DNA of 64,000 bases from Bos javanicus (GCF_032452875.1 NC_083876.1:9734001-9798000); one strand, 5' to 3'. Shown: positions 47,631 to 58,875, numbered from the stretch's first letter. The notes: generated by a model not told the origin, from the sequence alone. Made by a program: numbers and translations.

Positions 47631-48464
47631 ATTGCTAGAATAGCATGGGATTTTAAATTTTCTAGTATGGGGGTATTATTTAGTTAGTCATAAATTTTAC
47701 TTTTAACATTTTAGTATGTTTAACTGGAAATAAAATTATGGCTGCTAAAATATATTTTTTGAAATCAACTATTTTGCCCTCTCAAACCGGGTAGTTCATA
47801 TATGACAATGTTATAAAAGTTTTCTATAAAAAGTTATTATTACTGTTGCTAGTAAACATCTGCCATGCCTATTAAAATATATTTTCTACAGGTGATTTCA
47901 ACATTATTTCTCATATTGACTTTTATTACTGGAACTTTTCATGTTCATGTTAGCAGCATCTAGAGATTTTTTGAATGTTTGAATGCCCTCTGCCTTGGTT
48001 TGGTTGGAATTTTGCTAAATTTGGTAATGTTGCTTGAACTTTCTGAGTACATTTCTTTAACTTTTTCATGGACTTCCTTGTATGTACATAATAATTAAAT
48101 GTTGAAATTTATGAAATACTTTTATGAATTTAGATAATTTTTAAATATTGCTAAAATTTGTTGAACTAAAGAGTAATGTAAATACAATAATTCATGGAAC
48201 AAAATAATTAACTTTACATGTTTGGTGACACAGATGCAAATGTTTTGATATATGGAGATGTTAAGTCTCTTGACTTTACTCAAGGTGCTGAATAGCATTA
48301 AATTCACTATTTTCCTTTCCTGTTTTACTTGTGAAAATAACAATGCACTAAGGATAATAGAAGGTCTATTTGCATTTACCAGTTGTGATAGAAGGCTTTT
48401 GTAAATATGTATTGTAAATTTGATGCATGTTTATTTTTAGCATTGTGTTATTGCCTCTGCTGCT

Positions 48465-48470
48465 AATAAA
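48465..48470 (+). terminator. Distal polyadenylation signal candidate
   Basis: AATAAA in the context GCTGCTAATAAATGAACAAAT. This is a plausible main 3' end of FAM135A. Confidence 0.5.
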
Positions 48471-48490
48471 TGAACAAATGACTATCTGGA

Positions 48491-49194
48491 GGACAGCTAA
48501 AACACTCGCTTATTTTCAGAATACTAGAGGTGTATTTTTATTTATAATTGGATAGACTATATTAATTAACTTTATAGGACAGTGTGATTGTGTAACTTAT
48601 ACCTTTGTGAACTATTTTTATAATTTATATCATTTGCATATGTTAAAACATATTTCATTATGCTCCATAATTGTTTTTTTAAAAACAGATGAAAATTTTT
48701 GAATTGAGTAAGCAATAATATACCAAGTGCATTATAACTGGAAAATGTAAATGCATTATTCACCCTGTATTTTTGCTACACACATTTTTTCATCTTCACA
48801 TTCCTTGGTCCTGAGTTTAAAATACCATACTTTTTTCTTGTATTTCTTTTCATTTCTTATTTTTAACTAAAAGAAGTTTCACTTATGAGTTTGAATAATC
48901 TTCTGGGTTTATCAAAGTATTCATGCTTATTCATAATCATACTATTGTTTTTAAGGGAAAATTGCTCTTTATGATCATGGTTGGTTGATTGGATGTTTGT
49001 TGTTTTAATACAGTTTTAAAAACATATCAGTGATCATGGTTTCCAGTCCAATAGATTTAACTTCTGATTTACTAGAGAAACTGTTATACACTATTCACCT
49101 TCAAATTCAGAGTGCAGGGGTGGGGCAATGATCATCCGAAACAGTGTAGTTGACTCTTAGAGAACGAATCTCATTAAACTGTATATCAGTTAGA
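48491..49194. other. Intergenic, AT-rich, nothing recognised
   Basis: No coding or repeat signal after the distal polyadenylation signal. Confidence 0.5.
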
Positions 49195-50402
49195 ATTCTG
49201 GGTTGTAAACAACAAAAACCATTGTGATTAACTTCAGCAGAAAAAGAATTTATTGAAAAATATAGGTAGTTCACAAAATTGACAGAAAGACTGGAAAACC
49301 ACTCTTAGATAACAGGTAGAAACCAAGGAAGTGAGGTGACCAAAATTATATCCAAGTTCCCACTCCAGAGGAGCTAGAGGTTTGTGTATATTTCTGCTGG
49401 CAGGGATTCCTCTAAAAACTGGATTACATCTGCTGCTTTGCATCACTCATTCCAGTTTCAGTCTCATGAACGTGTGATTGACATGCTGTCCTGTGCCAGC
49501 ACTCAAGCTGCCAGGCACCCACCCAGGTGAGTATATCAGGCTTTCTCAGCCTCTGCAGCAGAAGAAGATGGGACCATTTCTTCTGCCAGAATTCAGAAAT
49601 GGGTGTGATGACTGAGCCCAAATAGAAAAACACAGCACGTCCACTACAGTCCACTTCTTTGCCTTTCCAGCATCACAAATATTGTACTCACACATTTTTA
49701 CAAATGGTTCCTCCTAACCTAATACTGTTAACACCCTGTCCAGTTTCAGGTCCAGGATCTTGGTGTTCTGTCCATTTCTCCACTGGTTCTGTAATGATCT
49801 TGCCTCAGTAATGTGCAGCCACAGAGAAAAATATGACTTCATCACCCACCCCACAATGCACAATGAGAGAAAAGAAGTTATTAACAGTATAAGCACATGC
49901 ATGAGCCAGTGAGGAAAAAAATAACAACTAGAGCAGTGCTTTGCAAGTTCCCTTGGTGAATTCCATAGGGGCTCCACAACAGACCAGCTGAAGTGTAATC
50001 TTCTCCAGGGCAGGATTTGAGGAGCAGCGTGTTTTATGTCCCAAAGCTCTCCAATTTCAAAGCAAAAACATGGTAAATACAGCCCTCAGTTCTGCCACTG
50101 GTCATGAGGCTAGATGGTTATGAGCTGTCACCACTGCCTCTTATTCCCTGTTTGCTTTCTGTTCAGCCAGCACCTCAGCTGATAAGATTTCTTTACCCAA
50201 AGATCTGAGACTTAGGTGATCTTGCCTCTACATGCTTGCAATAGTCTACTTAATGTTTACAGTTCAACATGATATTGTGAACAGGTACTCCAGGAGATGA
50301 GGTCCTCCAAGTTCTAGACAGTCCCTACTCCCCTTTCTCCTGTGGTCATAGGGCCCATCACTACAGCTAGCACCTTAACCACTTCTTCTAACCCCTTACC
50401 CA
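49195..50402. other. Intergenic, unclassified
   Basis: Balanced composition unlike the AT-rich flanks; no gene-like frame. It may be an old, diverged retrotransposon or LTR interior that continues after the BovB at 50403-51313 (51314-51713), but I cannot name it. Confidence 0.35.
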
Positions 50403-51313
50403 GTTGATCAGTCACTAAGTCATGTCAGACTTTGTGTCCCCATGGACTGCAGCATGCCAGGCTTCCCTGTCCACTATCTCCCAGGAGTTTGCTCAAACTC
50501 ATTTCCGTTGAGTCAGTGATGCCATCCAACCATCTCATCCTCTGTCGTCCCCTTCTCTTCCTGCCTTCAATCTTCCCCCAACATCAGGGTCTTTTCCAGT
50601 GAGTCAGCTCTTTGCATCAGATGGCCGAAATACTGGAGCTTCAACTTCAGCATCAGTCCTTCCAATGAATATTCAGGGTTTCCTTTACGATTGACTGGTT
50701 TGATCTCCTTGCAGTCCAAGGAACTCTCAAGAATCTTCTCCAGCATCATCATTTGAAAGCATCAATTTTTCAGCACTCAGCATTCTTTATGATCCAATTC
50801 TCACATCTGTACATGACTACTGGAAAACCATAGCTTTGACTATATGGACCTTTGTGGGCAAAGGGATGTCTCTGCTTTTTAATATGCTGTCTAGGTTTGT
50901 CATGGAGAAGGCAATGGCACCCCACTCCAGTACTCTTGCCTGGAAAATCCCATGGATGGAGGAGCCTGGAAGGCTGCAGTCCATGGGGTCGCTGAAGTTG
51001 GACACGACTGAGCAACTTCACTTTCACTTTTCACTTTCATGCACTGGGGAAGGAAATGGCAACCCACTCCAGTGTTCTTGCCTGGAGAATCCCAGGGACG
51101 GGGAGCCTGGTGGGCTGCCGTCTATGGGGTCGCATAGAGTCGGACACGACTGAAGCGACTTAGCAGCAGCAGCAGCAGGTTTGTCATGGCTTTCCTTCCA
51201 ACAAGCAAGTGTCTTTTAATTTCATGGCTGCAGTCACCATCTGCAGTGATTTTGGAGCCAAGAAAATAAAATCTGCCACTGTTTCCATTTTTACCCCATT
51301 TATTTGCCATGAT
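50403..51313 (-). mobile_element. BovB fragment, split by a SINE
   Basis: Antisense BovB 3' half (GTCACTAAGTCATGTCAG to CCATTTATTTGCCATG), interrupted at 50906-51177. Confidence 0.9.
50906..51177 (+). mobile_element. Bov-A2 dimeric SINE nested in BovB
   Basis: Two Bov-A units with the linker TTTCACTTTCATGCACTGG and an (AGC)n tail. TSD GGTTTGTCATGG at 50894-50905 and 51178-51189. Confidence 0.93.
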
Positions 51314-51713
51314 GAGCTAAGAATGACCAGTTGGCAATCCCAACTTCCAACTCAGAGAAAACACTGTATCCCCTTATACTCCACACCGGGCACAAAAACT
51401 GGCATACCAGCAGAACCTAGAATCATGGAGATGGATGATGAGCAGTGAGGGTCTGAGACTGTCTTACTTGCCGTCTTGCTGGCTGCAGTTCCATGGATGT
51501 TTGAGGGCAGGAGACTCCTGGGTCAGAGACAAGAAACTTGATTACAGCAAAGTCGTGGCCAAAGTGTCCGCACATTCACAGCAGTTCCTAGAACCTCAGT
51601 TCCCACAGCGATGTGGAGGGCCAGGTGGCACGTGTACACCCAGTGCAGGTCCAGGACCAAGCATGTTGGGTTGCATTAAGGGAGAAGAATCCAGGGCTGA
51701 GACCCAAGCCATT
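51314..51713. other. Intergenic, unclassified
   Basis: Continuation of the unclassified 49195-50402 type sequence, with no coding signal. Confidence 0.35.
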
Positions 51714-52262
51714 TAAAAAACAAAAAACTTTTTATTGGAGTTGACACACAATGTTGTATTAGTTTTATGTGTATAGCAAAGTGAATCAGTTATATACTCA
51801 ATTTTATTTTTTTTAGATTCTATTCCCATATAGGCCATTATAGGGTATTGAGTAGACTTCACTGTGCCTTATATTTTTCTCATATTTGAGTAATATTCCA
51901 TTGTATACACACCATTTCTCCTTTATCCATTCTTCTGTTGCTGGGCATTTAGGTTGCTTCCACATCCTATCTACTGTAAATAGTGCTGTAGTGAACACTG
52001 GGGGTGCACCTGTCATTTCCAATTACGGTTTTCTCTGGATATATGTCCAGGAGTGGGATTGCTTGGGTCACATGGTAATTCTGTTGTTTTTTAAGGAACC
52101 TCCACACTGTTCTTCATAGTGGATGTACCAATTTATATTCCCACTATCAGTGTAGGATTGTTGCCTTTTCTCCACATCCTCGCCAGTATTTATTGTCAAT
52201 TTTTTGATGATGGCCATTCTGATCAGTGTGAGGTGATATCTCATTGTAGTTTTGATTTTCAT
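51714..52262 (-). mobile_element. L1 3' piece of an inverted insertion
   Basis: Reverse L1 3' end (TTTATTGGAGTTGACACACA to GAGGTGATATCTCATTGTAG). It is joined at about 52262 to L1 sequence in the opposite direction. Confidence 0.8.
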
Positions 52263-53036
52263 CTATGATTTTTCTGGAAACACAGAAGACCCTGAATAGC
52301 CAAACCAATCTTGAGAAAGAAAAATGGGAGCTGGAGGAATCAGACTCCCTGACTTCAGATAGTCTGAAGCTGTAGCTACAAAGCTACAGTAATCAACACA
52401 GTATGGTACTGACACAAAAACAAACCCATAGATCAATGAAATAGATGTGGAAGTCCAAAGATAAACCCATGTACTCTGGTACCTTATCTATTACAAAGGA
52501 GGCAAGAATATGCAATGAAAAAAAGGCAGTCTCTTCAATTAGTGGTGCTAGGAAAACTGGACAGTTATATATAAAATAATGAAATTAGAACCACACCATG
52601 CACAAAAGCAAATTTAAATGGATTAAAAGCCTGGATGTAAAGCCAGACAATACAAAACTCTTAGAAAAAAACACAGGCAGAACACTCTGACATAAATCGC
52701 AGGAGGAGCTTTTTTGACCCACCTCCTCAAGTAATGAAAATAAAAATTTAAAAATGGGATCTACTTAAAAACTTTTGCACAGCAGAGGAAACCATAAAAA
52801 TACAACCCTCAGATTGAAGAAAATATTTGCAAATCAACTGACAAGAGATTAATATCCAAAAATACAAACACCTCCCTCATGCAGCTCAATATCAAAAAAC
52901 CAAAAAAGCCCCACAAATAACCCAACCAAAACATAGGCACAAAATCTAGACACTTCTCCAAAGAAGACACATAGATGGACCAAAACAGCACATGAAAAGA
53001 TGTTCAACATCACTAATTATTAGAGAAAAGCAACCC
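52263..53036 (+). mobile_element. L1 5' piece of the same inverted insertion
   Basis: Forward ORF2 text (AGCTGGAGGAATCAGACTCC, GATGTTCAACATCACTAATT) ending GAGAAAAGCAA. That is just upstream, in L1 order, of where the minus-strand piece begins. Confidence 0.8.
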
Positions 53037-53654
53037 AGGGCTATTTTTTACCTAGCAGCACACAATCCAGTTCTTTGCCCCAGGAGAGCAGCAGTTAAAT
53101 GGTAGTAATGCTGTGGTTGCCTTGATCTACTTAGATGCCCATGTGACCATCTACAGAAACTGCCCTGCCAGGCAATGAAGCTGCAGTTGGCACGCTCAGC
53201 AATAATACGAAGGAATGCTTGACCCATGGAAGTCTGTGTCTTCCCACAGTTGTCAGATGTCACAGCAAGGTAACAGTCCCTCTGCTACTCTTTGGACACT
53301 GTTACTCTGTCAGCATGAGAGCTGTCACTGAACACTGTTAATTCATTTGAAGCATATGCCAGATCCTTTAGGACATGATCCGAAAGTATTTTTCTCACAT
53401 GGGGCTGTCCTACAAGACCAGTTGCTTCTGGGTTGATGGGATATGTGATGAAGCCGATTTATCCCACAGGCCTCTGTACCCACAGTCATCAGTGAGTTCT
53501 TTGGTGAGAAGCAATGTTGTAAGGGAGGCTACATAAAGTGTATGGAATGTAAGGTATTCAGTAAGTCCACAGGTGAAGTGAAGTGCATAAAAGAAGCACA
53601 AGTCAGGCATAACAATCCAAACCCAGAATAATTGTTTATTCCTATACAGCAAAT
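53037..53654. other. Intergenic, unclassified
   Basis: No gene or named repeat. It could be LTR-retrotransposon interior related to the MLT1 LTR that follows; not shown. Confidence 0.35.
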
Positions 53655-53828
53655 TGCTGCCTCCTCCATTATAGATGTAGGAGACCTGGGTTCAATCCCT
53701 GGGTTGGGAAGATTCCCTGGAGAAGGGAAAGGCTACCCACTCCAGTATTCTGGCCTGGAGAATTCCATGGACTGTATAGTCCATGGGGTTGCAAAGAGTC
53801 TGACACGACTGAGCAAATTTCACTTCAC
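53655..53828 (+). mobile_element. Bov-tA SINE, head truncated
   Basis: GGAGACCTGGGTTCAATCCC followed by a Bov-A body ending GACTGAGCAAATTTCAC. Confidence 0.85.
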
Positions 53829-54049
53829 TCATAGTAGAGTCACTTGTAATCAGAGCCACCACTTACGCTGTTCCAGACTGTATCAGGATTGGGTTGGTCT
53901 CTGCAAGTAGTGGTGCTAGCCCATCAGAGTTGGCAAGGGTGAAACTATGTTAACACTACAGGCATGTCTCCATGCCACTGTGGCTGCCTTGTCAGGGACG
54001 CACTAAACAAGCACAGCTGTGGTGAGGGGCAGAGACTGACCGATGCCTA

Positions 54050-54594
54050 CAGAGTTGTGGTAACCAGCCTCTAAAAAGCCCTTCAGCGATCCCCATCTAC
54101 TGGCATTCTCCTCTGGTGTAATCCCCTTTCTCTGACATAGGCTGGGTTTGCTGGTTCACTGCTAATCAAGAATTCAGCAAAAGTGATAGGTTGTCACTTC
54201 TGAAGTGAGATTACAAAGGGACTGTGCCTTCCATCTCCAGCAGTCTCCACCGTTCTCCTGCTTGTTCATGGACACTCAGCTGCCATGTTGTAAGATGACT
54301 TCTGGAGAAGCCCATCTAGTGCAGAACTGAGAAAGGTCTTCAGTCCAAAAGCCACAAAGAACTAATACCTGCCAATAATCAGGTGGGTGAGCTCGGGAGC
54401 CGATCCTCCCCTAGTCAAGCCTCCATGTGAGACACGAACCAAGTTCACAGCTTGACTGCAATCTCATTTAATACCTAGAGCCAGAGGCACCCTGGATCCT
54501 GGATTTAGGAGGCACAAAAGGGGTGAGAGAATAGATGTTTACTGTTTTAAGCCACAAAATGTTGGTATGTTAGGCAGCAATAGATAACCTACAG
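54050..54594 (+). mobile_element. MLT1-type LTR (ERVL-MaLR)
   Basis: GGTAACCAGCCTCTAAAAAG, ATCTACTGGCATTCTCC, CAGCTGCCATGTTGTAAG and the end TTTAAGCCACAAAATG followed by GCAGCAATAGATAAC are MLT1 features. It is an ancient endogenous-retrovirus-like LTR with no coding sequence recognised. The 5' border is approximate. Confidence 0.75.
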
Positions 54595-54606
54595 TAATCT
54601 TGTTCT

Positions 54607-55020
54607 GTAGTCAAAGCTTTGGTTTTTCCAGCAGCCATGTATGGATGTGAGAGTTGGACCATAAAGAAAGCTCAGTGCTAAAGAATTGATGCTTTTGAAC
54701 TGTGGTGTTGGAGAAGACTCTTGAGGGTCCCTTGGACTGCAGGGAGATCAAACCAGTCAACTCTAAAGGAGATCAGTGCTGAGTGTTCATTGGAAGGACT
54801 GATGCTGAAACTCCAGTACTTTTACTACCTGATGTGAAGAACCGACTCCTTGGAAAAGACTCTGATGCTGGGAAAGACAAGGTGGGAGAAGGGGAGGAAA
54901 GAAGATGAGATGGTGGGATGGCACCACAGACTGTATGGACCTCAGTTTGAGCAAGCTCCAGGATTGGTGATAGACATGGAAGCCTGGCAAAGAGTTGGAC
55001 ATGACTGAGCAACTGAACTG
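54607..55020 (+). mobile_element. BovB 3' fragment
   Basis: Starts GTAGTCAAAGCTTTGG and ends GACTGAGCAACTGAACTG. TSD AATCTTGTTCT at 54596-54606 and 55021-55031. Confidence 0.92.
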
Positions 55021-55031
55021 AATCTTGTTCT

Positions 55032-55556
55032 AATTAAACGCTCTGTTGCAACAGGACCCTTCTTTTGAGCATTCAGTGGGACCCAAATGTTATGCTTTGA
55101 CATCATTTGGAGATGTATATCTTTATCTCAAGTTCTATCTCCTTCCAGGCAAAGATAATGCCCTTCCCTCTGGGAGGATTTATTTTTATTTGTTTTGTCT
55201 CTGCTGTTCCTCAAAGCACCTGTAAAATGCTCAAAATACCAAAGCAGTCATTTGCCAGCTGGTCAGTATATTGGGCAAAGCCCTCTGTAATCTAGCTTTG
55301 CGTTGTTTCCTTGATCAAGTGGTCACATGGAACTCATTATCAAGCTGTAAATATGAACTAAGGATGAAAAGGTGTGTGTGCAACCTACCAAGCTACTTGT
55401 TAATGAAAACTGCTGGGGTTTTGGCTTTGGGCCTTTCTGAAAATACCACTTCCTCCTGGTGAAAGGAGTCCTTATCTAGGAGAAACATATCTCCAGTTCA
55501 GAGAACTCAGATTCTGCAGCCACGTGACATTACTTGGTCAGACATTACTAGGGTCC
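55032..55556. other. Intergenic, no feature recognised
   Basis: Balanced composition with no gene-like frame beyond about 60 codons. Confidence 0.45.
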
Positions 55557-56021
55557 AGTTCAGTTCAGTTCAGTCACTCAGTCGTGTCCAACTCTTTGCG
55601 ACCCATGGACTGCAGCATGCCAGGCCTCCCTGTCCATCACCAACTCCCCGAGCTTACTCAAACTCATGTCCATTGAGTCGGTGATGCCATCCAACCATCT
55701 CACCCTCTGTCATCCCCCTTTCTTCCTGCCTTCAATCTTTCCCAGCATCAGGGTCTTTTCAAATGAGTCAGTTCCTCACATCAGGTGGCCAAAGTGTTGG
55801 AGTTTCAGCTTCGGCATCAGTCCTTCCAATGAATATTCAGGACTGATTTCCTTTAGGATGGACTGGTTGGATCGCCTTGCTGTCCAAAGGACTCTCAAGA
55901 ACACCACAGTTCAAAAGCATCAATTCTCTGAAGCTTATCTTTGTTTATAGTCCAACTCTCACATCCATACATTGGAAAAAACATAGCCTTGACTAGACGG
56001 ACCTTTGTTGGCAAAGTAATG
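55557..56021 (-). mobile_element. BovB 3' fragment
   Basis: Begins AGTTCAGTTCAGTTCAGTC and ends in the antisense text GACGGACCTTTGTTGGC. Confidence 0.9.
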
Positions 56022-56199
56022 GGCCCAAGAGCAAGCCAAAAACTTTGCTAAAAAAAAAAAAAAAAATCAAAGGGACTCCACTGTAATTCTGTTTAGACTT
56101 CCACAGGTCCCATGAAGCCTCCTGCCCTGCCATACATTCTGCGAACGTCACTGGAACTGCTGGACCAGGAACGCAGATGCACAGTTCTACCTCCCTGCG

Positions 56200-56460
56200 G
56201 GCACCCCACTCCAGTACTCTTGTCTGGAAAATCCCATGGACGGAGGGGCCTGGTGGGCTGCAGTCCATGGGGTCGCTAGGAGTCGGACACGACTGAGCGA
56301 CTTCCCTTTCACTTTTCACTTTCATGCATTGGAGAAGGAAATGGCAACCCACTCCAGTGTTTTTGCCTGGAGAATCCCAGGGAAGGGGGAGCCTTGTGGG
56401 CTGCCGTCTATAGGGTCGAACAGAGTCGGACACGACTGAAGCGACTTAGCAGCAGCAGCA
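56200..56460 (+). mobile_element. Bov-A2 dimeric SINE
   Basis: Lacks the first about 14 bases (begins CACCCCACTCCAGTACTC). Two units and an (AGC)n tail at 56448-56462. Confidence 0.9.
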
Positions 56461-56903
56461 GCTGGACCAGATGAGAGCCTTCTGCTCGGTGCTGCACTCA
56501 AACTGCATCTTCCAGTCCACCCGGAAAGTGGGTGCGAGTTCACTGAACAAGCAGACATGTAAAAAAGAGAGAGAACTGAGGGGAAAGAAACCTATTGCAC
56601 GAGCTAAAGAGTAGCACTTGCCCGATCTTTGTGGCCTGGACCAGCGAGCTCCCAAGAGACCTTCACCTTCAAGTTGAGGCGAAGCAAATGGATTAAGATG
56701 AACAAACGAAGGCATGCCTCCGTTTGAGGAGATCCACCTTCACCCACGATTTGAGGTTTTCATCAACATGGGGTTCAGGGTAGTTTGGGTTGTTCTTCAA
56801 GAGAAGGCTGAGCTGTTCCACTTTTTCTTGCAGACCGCCCAGTGCCGGAGCGCGGATTTCTGGGGTGGCATCGGGTCGGGCGCGCTTGGCCCCACGTTAG
56901 CTT
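56461..56903 (-). pseudogene. Possible antisense coding-like relic or divergent transcript, unidentified
   Basis: The minus strand has protein-like stretches. One frame (stop TAA at 56693-56695, open to about 56896, no ATG) reads QLSLLLKNNPNYPEPHVDE. Another, further left, reads ELAPTFRVDWKMQFECSTE. Neither continues cleanly into the other. I do not recognise a parent gene. It may be a broken retrocopy, a divergent transcript of the CpG-island promoter, or chance. Confidence 0.25.
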
Positions 56904-57025
56904 TTGGAGAAGGGAATGGCAATGCACTCCAGTATTCTTGCCTGGAGAATTCCATGGACGGAGAAGCCTGGCAAGCTGCAGTTCACGGGGTTGCAACGAG
57001 TCGGTCACGACTGAATGACTGCAGA
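56904..57025 (+). mobile_element. Bov-A SINE in the SDHAF4 CpG island
   Basis: TTGGAGAAGGGAATGGCAAT to GTCACGACTGAATGACTGC. It ends about 25 bp before the first GC box and about 148 bp before the SDHAF4 ATG. Confidence 0.9.
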
Positions 57026-57172
57026 GAGGCCAGCTCCGCGCCGGAGAGAGCCCCGCCCCCTCAGGCCCCGCCCCCGTACCGCAGGCCCCGCCCCAGTCGC
57101 GGGCGGGCCGGGACGACGCGACCCGCGAACACCTCAGGGCAGGCAGTTGCGGACGCCGCGGGAGCGGACGCC
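57026..57172 (+). promoter_or_regulatory. SDHAF4 core promoter and 5' UTR with GC boxes
   Basis: CCCCGCCCC-type Sp1/KLF boxes occur near 57051, 57066 and 57086, with GGGCGGGCC at 57101. There is no TATA box. This is a typical TATA-less CpG-island promoter for a housekeeping mitochondrial gene. The transcription start is presumably between about 57090 and 57160. Confidence 0.75.
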
Positions 57173-57236
57173 ATGGCTGCATTAGGACTCGCTTCGTTGC
57201 TGGGCCGCGTCCCGGCTACAGCGTGGAGAGCGGCAA
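57173..57236 (+). CDS. SDHAF4: SDHAF4 exon 1 (5' partial gene)
   Basis: The ATG at 57173 is in a good Kozak context (GCCATGG). The frame reads MAALGLASLLGRVPATAWRA, one more Ala, then the first base of an Arg codon before the donor GTAAGG at 57237. The ATAWRAAR end matches the start of mammalian SDHAF4 (formerly C6orf57), and the Arg/Ala-rich, acid-free start fits a mitochondrial targeting peptide. SDHAF4 is a matrix chaperone that binds FAD-loaded SDHA and helps assemble succinate dehydrogenase (complex II). The position just downstream of FAM135A on the same strand agrees with mammalian gene order. Later exons were not found before 64000, so intron 1 exceeds 6.7 kb here. Confidence 0.85.
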
Positions 57237-58660
57237 GTAAGGCGCCCCGGCCTGGGGCCGAGGTCGCGGGCAGGGTCGCGAAGGCCCAAGCACCGAGAGA
57301 AACGCGTCCGGCCGGGCGGCGGTGTGCTGCCGTCTCTGGGGCCCTCGGGACCGCAGAGCCTCCCTGGCCATCGGACTCGTGCGCGGGCAGGTCCTTCCCG
57401 CCCGGGCTCAGATGGAACCCGAGCGGCACGGTCACAAGTCGCGCCCGGCCGCAGGCCTGCTTTCCGCCGGCCGCCGCTCTGGCCACCAAGGCGGAGCGGA
57501 AGTTCCGGGTCCTGGAGGGCGCGCTAGTGCGCGTGCACGGTGCGAAAAGTGGGCCCTGAGGCAGTGCACGCGTCTTGTACCTAGGGTATTTACATTGGAA
57601 AGGATTTATGGCAGTTTACAGTACAAAATACGGAAAAGCACTGAATTTTGGAAAAGTAGGCCAAGGCAAATAAGTATAATAAAAATTAGATGAAGCCAGG
57701 AGACTATTAAAGTATGCATGCTTTCAGTAAAAAAGACATTTTTTTTAAAGCCTTTTTTGTTGGAAATTTTTCTCGATATATGTTACAACCTTAACCCACA
57801 GAATATTCTAAGCATAGTTTTAATTTAGGACATCCTGGAGAAGTTGAAAGTTGAAAACAGTTCCAGCCGGCATCCTAAAGGGCCCAAAATGTTTGTTTTC
57901 ATACATATATATATATAGTTTGTTTTCATTTATATATAGTTTGTTTTCATTTCTTTCATCATTTCTCCCCCAGACATACTGCTTTTTGTTTTGTATTTTT
58001 TTCAGACTAAACTTTTTACTCTGTATTGGTGTGTAGCGTATTAACAATGCTGTGGTAATGTCAGGTGAGCAGGAAAGGGACCCAGCCATACATGTACATG
58101 TATCCAGTCTCTCTCCAACCACCTGCTCCTGCCCCATCCAGGCTAGCACATAACATTAAATAGAGTTCGATGGGCTATACAATGGGTCTTTGGTTATCCA
58201 TTTTGAATATAGTAATGTGTACATGACCCAGACATACCACTTGTTGATTGTAAAAATTGTAAATGGTCCGGAAATGAATAATATGGAAAGTAAAATCCCC
58301 CTTGCTATACAAACCTCAAAGTAATAACTGTATACAATTTTGCTCTGTGTTTATTCAACATCCCTTTTTCACTGAGGTTAAAAGCTTAACAATGAAATGT
58401 TTCATATCAAAAACTTATACAACATATATGAGTTAAGAAGCAAAGCCAACATTTATGAACCCATTCTCCAGTTTAAGAAATAGAATGTTTCCATTGCCAA
58501 GCTGTGTGCTGCTTCCTGATGCAGTTGTGTAACTTTATAGAAATGACTTCATGCCTTTTGTATTTGTTTTACCATTTTTTCAAACAACATTGTTCTGAAA
58601 TCCATCCATATTGTTATGTGATGTTGTAATTAGTAAATGGTGAAAATGTATCATACCTTT
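57237..58660 (+). other. SDHAF4 intron 1, first part
   Basis: The first 300 bases are CpG-rich; the rest is AT-rich with a short (TA)n at about 57903-57916. No exon was found. Weak ancient-L1 character is possible from about 58190 but I could not assign it securely. Confidence 0.6.
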
Positions 58661-58868
58661 AGGGGGTTTCCCAGGTGGCTCAGTGGTAAAGAATCCACCT
58701 GCCAAACAGGAGATGTGGGTTCCATCCTTGGGTGGGGGAAATCCCCAGGAGAAGGACATGGCAGCCCACTCTAGTATTCTTGCCTGGGAGATCCCATGGA
58801 CAGAGGAGCCTGGCAGTCCCTGGGGTCACAAGAGAGTCGGACACAACTTAGCAATTAAACACACACAC
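58661..58868 (+). mobile_element. Bov-tA SINE in SDHAF4 intron 1
   Basis: Head GGGTTTCCCAGGTGGCTCAG, body and (AC)n tail. Imperfect TSD around ATCATAC (58650-58656 and 58869-58875). Confidence 0.87.
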
Positions 58869-58875
58869 ATCATAC

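Larger units (their letters stand above)
46693..48490 (+). other. FAM135A: FAM135A 3' UTR (inferred extent)
   Basis: AT-rich non-coding sequence follows the stop. Candidate polyadenylation signals are AATAAA at 46758-46763 (about 66 nt past the stop) and at 48465-48470. A 578-bp BovB fragment lies at 47053-47630. The true 3' end is inferred from the signals, not observed; the distal one is favoured because 3' UTRs of this gene are usually long. Confidence 0.55.
56840..57545. promoter_or_regulatory. CpG island over SDHAF4 promoter and exon 1
   Basis: A sharp rise in G+C and CpG density compared with the AT-rich surroundings. It starts near CGGAGCGCGG (56846) and ends near the GTGCGCGTGCACGG stretch (about 57540). 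It is interrupted by a SINE at 56904-57025. Confidence 0.8.

Noticed and set aside
51685..53045. CCAGGGCT on both sides of the inverted L1 as a TSD
   Set aside because: The left copy is separated from the poly(T) end by about 30 bp of non-L1 sequence, so the match is probably chance.
56714..57559. 281-codon plus-strand frame across the SDHAF4 promoter
   Set aside because: It runs through a SINE and a GC-rich CpG island where stops are rare, and conflicts with the SDHAF4 start and its donor site. Overlapping minus-strand frames (57061-57489, 56775-57182) are rejected for the same reason.
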